From: Lichenicoccus sp964235615
Lineage (GTDB): Bacteria > Pseudomonadota > Alphaproteobacteria > Acetobacterales > Acetobacteraceae
DNA length: 5,159 nt
Direction of reading: 5' to 3'
NCBI GenBank assembly: GCA_964235615.1
Contig: CAXSEE010000265.1
Span: 1 to 5,159, forward strand
The position numbers were made by a program, and so were the translations under genes. This document shows positions 1-5,159 of this stretch, one piece after another. The notes beneath the pieces are model-generated. The model made no database searches. It was given only the letters and a program-made list of their open reading frames with translations, and was not told the origin of the DNA. Within the stretch, counting starts at the first letter, position 1; every line of letters starts with the position of its first letter.

Positions 1-611
1 TTGTCGTAGCTGACGGTGCCGAACTGCACGAAGGTGAGCGCGATGCCGACCATGAAGAACAGGTCGGCGATCCGGTTGACCACGAACGCCTTGTTGGCCG
101 CGGCCTGGGCACTGGGACGGTCATACCAGTAGCCGATCAGCAGATAGCTCGCGAGACCCACGCCTTCCCAGCCGAAGAACAGCTGGATCAGGTTGTCCGA
201 CGAGACCAGCATCAGCATGGCGAAGCTGAACAGCGAGAGATAGGCGAAGAAGCGCGCGGTCGGCGTCTTCTCGTGGTCCATGTAGCCGACGCTGTAGATA
301 TGGATCAGCGTCGCGACGACGGTGACCATGGTCACCATCTCCATCGACAGCGCGTCGAAGCGGAGCGTCCAGGCGGCGTGGAAGCCGCCGGCCTGGATCC
401 AGTCCGAGATCGGCACGGCGAGCGTGGGGGAGCCCTGCGACAGGCCGATCGACAGGGCACCGATCGCGCAGACCGACGCCAGCAGCATCAGCCCGATGCT
501 GACCAGCTGCGCCATGCGGTCGCCGATCAGGCGCCCGAACAAGCCGGCGACGATCGCCCCGAACAGCGGCGCGAAAACAGCTACGGCGAACAGCGAGGAG
601 GCGGTAATCAT
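1..611 (-). CDS. nuoL: NADH-quinone oxidoreductase subunit L, N-terminal part (3' end outside window)
   Basis: NuoL is the large distal antiporter-like (Mrp-type) subunit of the complex I membrane arm, which pumps protons across the cytoplasmic membrane. About 203 codons are visible of a family that usually exceeds 600 residues; the gene runs off the window at base 1. The start is ATG at 609-611, one base after the nuoK stop, with a GAGGGG Shine-Dalgarno sequence five bases upstream. The protein opens with a hydrophobic helix (about residues 5-25), then a second (about 36-58). The family motif HIYSVGYM is at about 104-111. The signature GWEGVGLASYLLIGYWY is at about 147-163 and contains the conserved membrane glutamate (E149, equivalent to E. 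coli E144). It is followed by AANKAFVVNRIAD with a conserved lysine near 174. NuoM and NuoN are related, but the HIYSVGYM and WEGVGLxSYLLIG motifs and the position after nuoK fix it as NuoL. No frame disruption is seen. Confidence 0.97.
   Translation of the reverse strand, partial: MITASSLFAVAVFAPLFGAIVAGLFGRLIGDRMAQLVSIGLMLLASVCAIGALSIGLSQGSPTLAVPISDWIQAGGFHAAWTLRFDALSMEMVTMVTVVATLIHIYSVGYMDHEKTPTARFFAYLSLFSFAMLMLVSSDNLIQLFFGWEGVGLASYLLIGYWYDRPSAQAAANKAFVVNRIADLFFMVGIALTFVQFGTVSYD
321..336. repeat. Perfect 16-bp palindrome within nuoL
   Basis: GGTGACCATGGTCACC reads identically on both strands. It encodes the tandem Met-Val-Thr pair near residues 92-97 of NuoL and could simply reflect codon choice in that repeated peptide. 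No operator function is suggested by its position inside a coding region. Confidence 0.3.
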
Positions 612-612
612 C

Positions 613-915
613 TCAGCCCCTCATCGAGGTCGCGTCCTCGACCTCGATCGAGCCGCGGTTGCGGAAATAGACCGTCACGATGGCCAGCCCGATCGCGGCC
701 TCGGCGGCGGCGATGGTCAGCACGAACAAGGTGAACACCTGGCCGGAGAGATCGCCCAGCGCCGCCGAGAAGGCGACCAGGTTGATGTTGGCCGCGAGCA
801 GGATCAGCTCGATCGACATCATGATGGTGATGACGTTCTTGCGGTTGAGGAAGATGCCGAACACCCCCAGCACCAGCAGGATGGCGCTGACCGTGAGGTA
901 GGGCGTGAGCCCCAC
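613..915 (-). CDS. nuoK: NADH-quinone oxidoreductase subunit K
   Basis: NuoK is the small three-helix membrane subunit (ND4L homologue) of the complex I proton-pumping arm. From the GTG at 913-915 the product is 100 residues, the usual family length. Three hydrophobic segments lie at about 4-23, 29-50 and 58-82. The helix glutamates fall at E36 (MSIELILL) and E72 (AAAEAAIGLA), the same numbers as the two functionally important glutamates of E. coli NuoK. The tail RNRGSIEVED is typical. The open frame continues upstream to an ATG at 967-969, which would give 118 residues with a glycine/alanine-rich extension. I prefer the GTG because it has a GGGAGGA Shine-Dalgarno sequence nine bases upstream, restores the standard length and avoids 18 codons with weaker G/C at third positions. 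The upstream ATG has only AAGG four bases before it, although it would sit just 6 nt after nuoJ. Gene identity is certain; the start is probable. Confidence 0.95.
   Translation of the reverse strand: MGLTPYLTVSAILLVLGVFGIFLNRKNVITIMMSIELILLAANINLVAFSAALGDLSGQVFTLFVLTIAAAEAAIGLAIVTVYFRNRGSIEVEDATSMRG
617..622 (-). promoter_or_regulatory. Ribosome binding site of nuoL inside the end of nuoK
   Basis: On the minus strand GAGGGG precedes the nuoL ATG with a five-base spacer (CTGAG). It overlaps the last codons of nuoK, including an AGG arginine codon, and the nuoK stop TGA is one base before the nuoL start. Translation of nuoL is therefore probably coupled to that of nuoK. Confidence 0.75.
623..648 (-). 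repeat. Perfect 10-bp inverted repeat (stem-loop) just before the nuoL ribosome binding site
   Basis: On the transcribed strand ATCGAGGTCG and CGACCTCGAT are exact reverse complements separated by the six-base loop AGGACG. The stem has six G-C and four A-T pairs. It lies in the last codons of nuoK (IEVEDATSM), and the base after the stem is the first base of the nuoL Shine-Dalgarno sequence. There is no T-run, so it does not look like an intrinsic terminator. It may influence nuoL translation or mRNA stability, but a chance arrangement within GC-rich codons is possible. The repeat is directly visible; any function is inference. Confidence 0.55.
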
Positions 916-924
916 GCTGGCGAT

Positions 925-931
925 TCCTCCC
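925..931 (-). promoter_or_regulatory. Strong Shine-Dalgarno sequence for the internal GTG start of nuoK
   Basis: The minus strand reads GGGAGGA, a near-perfect complement of the 16S rRNA 3' end, followed by nine bases (ATCGCCAGC) and then GTG. This is the best Shine-Dalgarno sequence at any gene start in the window, and it is the main reason for placing the nuoK start at 915 and not at the ATG at 969. If that is right, 916-975 is a 60-base leader between nuoJ and nuoK and holds nothing else that I can recognise. Confidence 0.7.
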
Positions 932-975
932 GCGTTGCCTGCGGCGCTGGCCACCAATCCATGATCCATCGCGCC

Positions 976-1674
976 TTAGCCTTTCTGGTGCGGACCGGTG
1001 TCGTGCAGCACCGGTTGCGGGTCCTTGTTGACTGGATCGGTGCTGCGCAGGAAGCCGCCATTCTCGGTCGTGCTCTGGCCTAGGCCGAGCGTCATCAGCT
1101 CCAACGTCTGCGACGGGACCCGGCTATGCTGCCGGCCGATGTCCTGGCGCTTGCCGACCTTGCGGTCGCGCAGGGTCAGCACGATGGCCCCGATCATCGC
1201 CACCAGCAGCACCAGCCCGCAGGCCTGGAACAGCAGCACGTAGTCGGTATAGATCAGCCGCCCGAGCGCCTCGGTATTGCTTGCAGCGTCCGCCACCTGG
1301 GAATGCGGCAACGCCCGCACATCCGGTGCGATCCGCCAGCTTCCCATGGCGAAGATCAGCTCGACCAGCAGGATCGCCCCGACGGTGAGCCCGATCGGCG
1401 CGTAGCGCTGCAGGCTCTCGCGACGAGGCGAGAACTCCACGTCGAGCATCATGACCACGAACAGGAACAGCACTGCCACCGCGCCGACATAGACGATGAC
1501 CAGGATCATCGCCAGGAACTCGGCTCCGGCGATCAGGAACAGCCCGGCGGCATTGAAGAAGCCGAGGATCAGGAATAGCACCGCATGGACCGGATTGCGC
1601 GCGCTGATGACCATCGCCGCGGACAGCACCAGGATGGTGGCGAACACATAGAAGGCGATCTGGGTGAGGATCAT
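976..1674 (-). CDS. nuoJ: NADH-quinone oxidoreductase subunit J, with long C-terminal tail
   Basis: NuoJ (ND6 homologue) is a five-helix membrane subunit at the junction of the quinone module and the pump modules. It is thought to relay conformational or protonation changes along the membrane arm. The product is 232 residues. Hydrophobic segments lie at about 5-23, 29-49, 54-76, 92-110 and 143-167. The conserved third helix reads VIVYVGAVAVLFLFVVMML (59-77), with the family Tyr-Val-Gly (62-64) at its start. The ARNPVHAVLFLILGFFNAAG stretch near 25-44 is also typical. The ATG at 1672-1674 overlaps the nuoI stop in an ATGA arrangement, and the only Shine-Dalgarno-like sequence (AGGA) is 12 bases away, so translation is probably coupled to nuoI. 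After the last helix about 62 polar residues follow (171-232), rich in Q, T, P and D. Many alphaproteobacterial NuoJ proteins are nearer 200 residues, so this tail looks about 30 residues longer than usual. The frame is intact up to the TAA stop. Confidence 0.96.
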   Translation of the reverse strand: MILTQIAFYVFATILVLSAAMVISARNPVHAVLFLILGFFNAAGLFLIAGAEFLAMILVIVYVGAVAVLFLFVVMMLDVEFSPRRESLQRYAPIGLTVGAILLVELIFAMGSWRIAPDVRALPHSQVADAASNTEALGRLIYTDYVLLFQACGLVLLVAMIGAIVLTLRDRKVGKRQDIGRQHSRVPSQTLELMTLGLGQSTTENGGFLRSTDPVNKDPQPVLHDTGPHQKG

Positions 1675-2159
1675 CGGTAGGGCGCATCCTGCTCGATCCG
1701 CCGCGCCAGCACGCTCTCCCAGCGGTCGCCATTCGCCAGCAGCTTGTTCTTGTCGTACATGAGCTCCTCGCGCGTCTCGGTGGCGAACTCGTAGTTCGGC
1801 CCCTCGACGATGGCGTCCACCGGGCAGCTCTCCTGGCACAGCGCGCAATAGATGCACTTGGTCATGTCGATATCGTAGCGCGTGGTGCGCCTGCTGCCGT
1901 CCTCGCGCGGTTCCGCCTCGATGGTGATCGCCTCGGCCGGGCAGATCGCCTCGCACAGCTTGCAGGCGATGCAGCGTTCCTCGCCGTTCGGATAACGCCG
2001 CAACGCGTGTTCCCCACGGAAGCGCGGCGACAGCGGCCCCTTCTCGTTGGGATAGTTGATGGTCGCCTTGGGCTTGAACATGTAGCGGAACGTGATGGCC
2101 ATTCCGGCGATCAGCTCGACCAGCAGATACGAACGGGCGGTACGGTCCAGCAGGGCCAT
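1671..2159 (-). CDS. nuoI: NADH-quinone oxidoreductase subunit I (2x[4Fe-4S] ferredoxin-like)
   Basis: NuoI (TYKY/23-kDa homologue) is a peripheral-arm subunit on the cytoplasmic side of the membrane. It carries tetranuclear clusters N6a and N6b, which pass electrons towards NuoB cluster N2 and the quinone. The product is 162 residues, the usual length in alphaproteobacteria. An N-terminal amphipathic membrane-contacting region (about 8-30) includes the conserved FRYMFKPKATINYP, followed by GPLSPRFRGEHALRRYPNGE. Two ferredoxin motifs are complete: CIACKLCEAICP (C63, C66, C69, C73) and CIYCALCQESCPVDAI (C102, C105, C108, C112). The C-terminal region EGPNYEFATETREELMYDK is typical. The gene starts 18 nt after nuoH and ends in a 4-nt overlap with nuoJ. 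The sequence before its ATG (AGATAGAAAGACACATC) holds no clear Shine-Dalgarno sequence, but the protein begins exactly as the family does, so the start is trusted. Confidence 0.98.
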   Translation of the reverse strand: MALLDRTARSYLLVELIAGMAITFRYMFKPKATINYPNEKGPLSPRFRGEHALRRYPNGEERCIACKLCEAICPAEAITIEAEPREDGSRRTTRYDIDMTKCIYCALCQESCPVDAIVEGPNYEFATETREELMYDKNKLLANGDRWESVLARRIEQDAPYR

Positions 2160-2177
2160 GATGTGTCTTTCTATCTC

Positions 2178-3200
2178 TCAGGAGCCGGAATGGGGAAGCA
2201 GGCCGGTCGCCATCAGGAAGGCCGCCGTCAGCACCATCCAGGCCAGCGAGAACGGCAGGAAGATCTTCCAGCCCAGCCGCATCAGTTGATCGTAGCGGAA
2301 ACGCGGAAAGGTGCCGCGCACCCAGATGAAGACGAATAGCACGAACAGGATCTTGGCGATGAACCAGATCGGCCCCGGGACCCAGGTGAACGGCGCGATG
2401 CCAACCGGCGGCAGCCAGCCCCCCAGGAACAGGATGGAGGTCATGGCGCTCATCAGGAACATGTTGGCGTATTCGCCGAGGAAGAACAGTCCGAACGACA
2501 GCGAGCTGTATTCGACGAAGAAGCCGGCGACCAGCTCGCTCTCGCCTTCCGGCAGGTCGAACGGCGCCCGATTGCACTCGGCGAGGCCGGAGATGAAGAA
2601 CACGACGAACATCGGGAACATCGGCACCGCGAACCAGACCGAGCGCTGCGCCAGCACGATGTCGTTGAGGTTCAGGCTGCCGACGCAGAGCAGCACCGAG
2701 ACCATGATCAACCCGATCGAGACCTCGTAGCTGACCATCTGCGCCGCAGAGCGCAGCCCGCCCATGAAGGCGTACTTCGAGTTGCTGGCCCATCCGGCGA
2801 TCAGGATGCCGTAGACGCCGAGCGAGGAGATCGCGAACAGATACAATATGCCGACGTTGATATCCGCGACCGCCCAGTGGTTGTTGGTCGGGATCACCGC
2901 CCACGCGGTCATCGCCAGCCCGAAGGTCAGCAGCGGCGCCAGCAGGAACAACACCCGGTTGGCGCCGGACGGGATCACCGTCTCCTTGGTGATCATCTTG
3001 ACCGCGTCGGCAAAGGCCTGCAGCAGACCGAACGGACCGACCGTGTTGGGACCCTTGCGTAGCTGGATCGCCGCCAGGATCTTGCGCTCGGCATAGGTGA
3101 GATACGCGACACCGACCAGCAACGGCACCAGCACCGCCAGCGTCTCCAGCATGGTCAGGATCAGCAGGCCGAAGTCCGTATCCAGGAAGAAGTGCCGCAT
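2178..3200 (-). CDS. nuoH: NADH-quinone oxidoreductase subunit H
   Basis: NuoH (ND1 homologue) is the eight-helix membrane subunit that docks the peripheral arm and forms much of the quinone chamber and its entrance. The product is 340 residues, normal for the family. Recognised landmarks are YAERKILAAIQLRKGPNTVG (36-55), FGLLQAFADAVKMITKE (57-73), MGGLRSAAQMVSYEV (146-160) and the acidic quinone-chamber loop ECNRAPFDLPEGESELVAGF (208-227). FFLGEYANM follows (239-247), then WVRGTFPRFRYDQLMRLGWK (293-312). The acidic residues of the 208-227 loop, which are implicated in coupling quinone chemistry to pumping, are all present. The start is taken as the ATG at 3198-3200, four bases after the nuoG stop. 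An in-frame ATG at 3240-3242 would add 14 polar residues, overlap nuoG and lacks a Shine-Dalgarno sequence. The chosen start has only AGGG two bases upstream, so coupling to nuoG translation is likely. Confidence 0.97.
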   Translation of the reverse strand: MRHFFLDTDFGLLILTMLETLAVLVPLLVGVAYLTYAERKILAAIQLRKGPNTVGPFGLLQAFADAVKMITKETVIPSGANRVLFLLAPLLTFGLAMTAWAVIPTNNHWAVADINVGILYLFAISSLGVYGILIAGWASNSKYAFMGGLRSAAQMVSYEVSIGLIMVSVLLCVGSLNLNDIVLAQRSVWFAVPMFPMFVVFFISGLAECNRAPFDLPEGESELVAGFFVEYSSLSFGLFFLGEYANMFLMSAMTSILFLGGWLPPVGIAPFTWVPGPIWFIAKILFVLFVFIWVRGTFPRFRYDQLMRLGWKIFLPFSLAWMVLTAAFLMATGLLPHSGS

Positions 3201-3204
3201 ATCC

Positions 3205-5159
3205 CTACTCGGCTGCGTGTTGCACGACAGGCGCATCCGCATAGACGCGCGAGCATTCTGCCATGGTCGGGCTAGCCCGGCTGATGGCGTTGGTCTGGTA
3301 ATAATCGGTCATGCCGGACGCGAACGCGGCAATCCCCAGCGCCGCCGGATCGCCGGCCGGGCCGGTGAAGTCGGTCACGCCGAAGCGCGGCAGGCCCTGG
3401 CGCGCGAACACCGGGTAGGCCTCGGCCATGCGCGCCCGCAGCGTCTCGATGTCGTCATACGGCAACTTGCGCCCGATCACCTCGGAGACGGCACGCAGGA
3501 TGCGCCAATCCTCCTTGGCTTCTCCGGGCGGGAACACCGCCTTCATCGCCCGCTGCACGCGGCCCTCGGTATTGACGTAGGTGCCGGGCTTCTCGACGTA
3601 GCTGGACCCCGGCAGGATCACGTCGGCGCGTGCGGCACTCGCATCGCCATGGTGGCCCTGGTAGATCACGAAGGTCTCAGGACCGATCCGCGCCGGATGG
3701 AACTCGTCGGCGCCGAGCAGCCACAACACCTCGACGCCGCCGCTCATCATCCCCGCCACTGAGCGATTACCGGGTCCCGGGACGAAGCCCATGTCGAGCC
3801 CGGCCATGCGGGATGCCGCTGTGTGCAGCACGTTATAGCCGTTCCAGTCCTCGGCAAGAGCACCGACATCGCGCGCGAGTTGCCAGCAGGCCGCCTGGAT
3901 CGCAGCCGCATCGTCACGCGCCAGGGCTGCGTGACCGAGAATGATCATCGGACGCTTGGCCGCCTTCAGCGTCTCGGCGAATTCGAGCGTGCCGTCGAGC
4001 AGCCCGGCCAATGCCCCCGGACGGTTGCCCAGGCTGGTCACCGGGTAAGTCATGTCATGGGTGGGCGTGCCGACGAAGCCGATCGGGAAATGCCCGGCGA
4101 GATACCGCTTGCGTATCCGGGCATTGAGCACCGGCGCGTCGCGGCGCGGATCGCAGCCGACCAGAAGCAGCGCATCCGCCTCCTCGATGCCGACGATGCT
4201 CGTGTTGAAGCTGTAGAACTCGCGCCGGGAGGTGTCGTACCTCGCGCCGTCCTGGCGGCAGTCGAGATTGCCGGAGCCGAGCGAGACCATCAGCTCCTTG
4301 AGGGCGAACATGCTCTCGGCGTCGCACAGGTCGCCGGCGATGGCACCGATCCGGTCGCCATGCACGCCTTGGAGACGATGTCCGATGGCGACGAACGCCT
4401 CCTGCCAGCTCACCTTGTGCAGCTTGCCATGCACGCGCAGCCACGGATGATCGAGACGCTTGCGCTTGAGGCCGTCGAAGGAGAAGCGGCCCTTGTCGGC
4501 CATCCACTCCTCGTTGACCTCGTCATTGACGCGCGGCAGCACGCTCAGCACCTCGGCCTGCCGCACCTGCAGGCTGATGTTGGTGCCGACCGCGTCAGTC
4601 ACGTCGATACTCTCGGTCTTCTTCATCTCCCAGGGACGGGCGAGGAAGGCCTGCGGCTTGGAGGTGAGCGCTCCCACCGGGCAGATGTCGATCAGGTTGC
4701 CGGAAAGCTCGGAGGTCAGCGCCTTCTCGACATAGGTGGTGATCTCCATGTTCTCGCCGCGCGAGGTGGCGCCCAGCTCCGACACGCCGGCGACCTCGGT
4801 CGCGAAACGGACGCAGCGGGTGCACTGGATGCAGCGGGTCATCACCGTCTTGACCAGCGGGCCGAGATACTTGTCCTTCACCGCGCGCTTGTTCTCGGCG
4901 TAGCGGGACGTGTCCGAGCCGTACGAGTAGGCCAGGTCCTGCAGATCGCACGAGCCGCCCTGGTCGCAGATCGGGCAATCCAGCGGATGGTTGATCAGCA
5001 GGAATTCCATCACCGCGCGACGCGCGCGGCGCACCACCGCGGTATCGGTGCTCACCACCATGCCGTCGGCGACCGGATAGCCGCAGGAAGCAACCGGCTT
5101 CGGAGCCTTGGCGATCTCCACGAGGCACATGCGGCAATTGCCGGCGATCGACAGCCGTT
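3205..5159 (-). CDS. nuoG: NADH-quinone oxidoreductase subunit G, N-terminus outside window
   Basis: NuoG (75-kDa homologue) is the largest peripheral-arm subunit and carries part of the Fe-S chain from NADH towards the membrane. About 650 residues are visible. The frame is open to base 5159, where it reads RLSIAGNCRMCLVE, so roughly the first 40 residues are missing. Visible-residue numbers follow. The N1b [2Fe-2S] ligands are C8, C11 and C25 (the first cysteine is off the window). The N5 His-Cys site is H57, C61, C64, C70 within HPLDCPICDQGGSC. N4 is C109, C112, C115 and C159 (CIQCTRC and ICPVGALTSKP). A molybdopterin-oxidoreductase-like domain without a cofactor role follows to the end. 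Typical stretches there are NLDCRQDGARYD, LLVGCDPRRDAPVLNARIRK and KPGTYVNTEGRVQRA. No cysteines lie between 159 and 278, so the extra N7 cluster of E. coli and Thermus NuoG is absent, as in mitochondria. The gene ends four bases before nuoH; no frameshift is seen. Confidence 0.97.
   Translation of the reverse strand, partial: RLSIAGNCRMCLVEIAKAPKPVASCGYPVADGMVVSTDTAVVRRARRAVMEFLLINHPLDCPICDQGGSCDLQDLAYSYGSDTSRYAENKRAVKDKYLGPLVKTVMTRCIQCTRCVRFATEVAGVSELGATSRGENMEITTYVEKALTSELSGNLIDICPVGALTSKPQAFLARPWEMKKTESIDVTDAVGTNISLQVRQAEVLSVLPRVNDEVNEEWMADKGRFSFDGLKRKRLDHPWLRVHGKLHKVSWQEAFVAIGHRLQGVHGDRIGAIAGDLCDAESMFALKELMVSLGSGNLDCRQDGARYDTSRREFYSFNTSIVGIEEADALLLVGCDPRRDAPVLNARIRKRYLAGHFPIGFVGTPTHDMTYPVTSLGNRPGALAGLLDGTLEFAETLKAAKRPMIILGHAALARDDAAAIQAACWQLARDVGALAEDWNGYNVLHTAASRMAGLDMGFVPGPGNRSVAGMMSGGVEVLWLLGADEFHPARIGPETFVIYQGHHGDASAARADVILPGSSYVEKPGTYVNTEGRVQRAMKAVFPPGEAKEDWRILRAVSEVIGRKLPYDDIETLRARMAEAYPVFARQGLPRFGVTDFTGPAGDPAALGIAAFASGMTDYYQTNAISRASPTMAECSRVYADAPVVQHAAE

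Larger units (their letters stand above)
1..5159 (-). other. Part of the nuo (complex I) operon, nuoG-nuoL segment
   Basis: Six consecutive minus-strand genes encode complex I subunits G, H, I, J, K and L in the standard proteobacterial order. Each junction is a short gap or an overlap, and no rho-independent terminator (hairpin plus T-run) or obvious promoter is visible between them. They are therefore very probably co-transcribed from a promoter upstream of nuoA, outside the window. The segment joins peripheral-arm subunits (G, I) to membrane-arm subunits (H, J, K, L), as is usual for this operon. Both edges of the window cut through genes. Confidence 0.95.

Noticed and set aside
623..648. 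Intrinsic terminator between nuoK and nuoL
   Set aside because: The stem is real but no run of T follows on the transcribed strand, and the nuoL ribosome binding site and gene follow at once.
322..1083. A 253-codon plus-strand open frame opposite nuoL, nuoK and the end of nuoJ
   Set aside because: It is antisense to three confidently identified nuo genes, its translation has low-complexity Ala/Arg/Asp/Gln composition with no family motif, and long antisense frames are common in high-GC DNA.
1675..2904. Upstream extension of the nuoJ reading frame across nuoI and nuoH (a 642-codon open frame ending at 976)
   Set aside because: Only the last 232 codons encode a real protein (NuoJ). The upstream part is an out-of-frame, Arg/Gly-rich reading of nuoI and nuoH and not a fusion.
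3201..3242. Longer nuoH start at the ATG at 3240-3242
   Set aside because: It would add 14 polar residues not seen in NuoH, overlap the coding end of nuoG by 38 bases and lacks a Shine-Dalgarno sequence; the ATG at 3198-3200 fits the family start.
3268..3279. 12-bp palindrome CGGGCTAGCCCG near the end of nuoG
   Set aside because: It is short, lies within codons for a conserved Ser-Arg-Ala-Ser stretch and is expected by chance in GC-rich DNA.
3097..3762. A 221-codon plus-strand open frame opposite nuoH and nuoG
   Set aside because: It spans the nuoG-nuoH junction in antisense, is rich in His, Arg and Ala as expected for a shadow frame, and shows no recognisable domain.
5128..5130. ATG at 5128-5130 as the start of nuoG
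   Set aside because: The frame continues upstream to the window edge as RLSIAGNCR, which is conserved NuoG sequence containing an N1b cysteine, so the true start lies outside the window.
1..5159. A hidden mobile element, defence system, CRISPR array or RNA gene
   Set aside because: Virtually every base is accounted for by intact core nuo genes in standard order; no repeats array, transposase, tRNA-like fold or foreign-looking segment was seen.

Overview
The window is one continuous piece of a respiratory complex I (NADH:ubiquinone oxidoreductase) operon. All genes lie on the minus strand, so transcription runs from base 5159 towards base 1. In transcription order the genes are nuoG (5' end cut off by the window), nuoH, nuoI, nuoJ, nuoK and nuoL (3' end cut off). 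This is the canonical G-H-I-J-K-L order of the 14-gene proteobacterial nuo operon. nuoA-F are expected beyond base 5159, and nuoM and nuoN beyond base 1.

The source is most likely an alphaproteobacterium, possibly of the Rhodospirillales/Acetobacteraceae type. The grounds are high G+C content with strong G/C preference at third codon positions, a 162-residue NuoI of the alphaproteobacterial/mitochondrial TYKY type, and a NuoG that resembles the mitochondrial 75-kDa subunit in lacking the extra N7 cluster cysteines. Family-level placement is inference from protein style only.

Layout: NuoG (3205-5159) carries Fe-S clusters N1b, N5 and N4 of the peripheral arm. NuoH (2178-3200) is the membrane subunit that helps form the quinone chamber. 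NuoI (1671-2159) holds clusters N6a and N6b, which lead electrons towards the quinone site. NuoJ (976-1674), NuoK (613-915, or to 969 with the upstream ATG) and NuoL (1-611) belong to the proton-pumping membrane arm. Spacing is very tight: 4 nt between G and H, 18 nt between H and I, a 4-nt ATGA overlap between I and J, and 1 nt between K and L. There is no room for an internal terminator, no gene-free stretch above 100 bases, and no mobile element, tRNA or CRISPR.

I found no undescribed system. The points worth a second look are small: nuoK probably starts at an internal GTG with a strong Shine-Dalgarno sequence; a perfect 10-bp stem-loop sits directly before the nuoL ribosome binding site; and NuoJ has an unusually long polar C-terminal tail.
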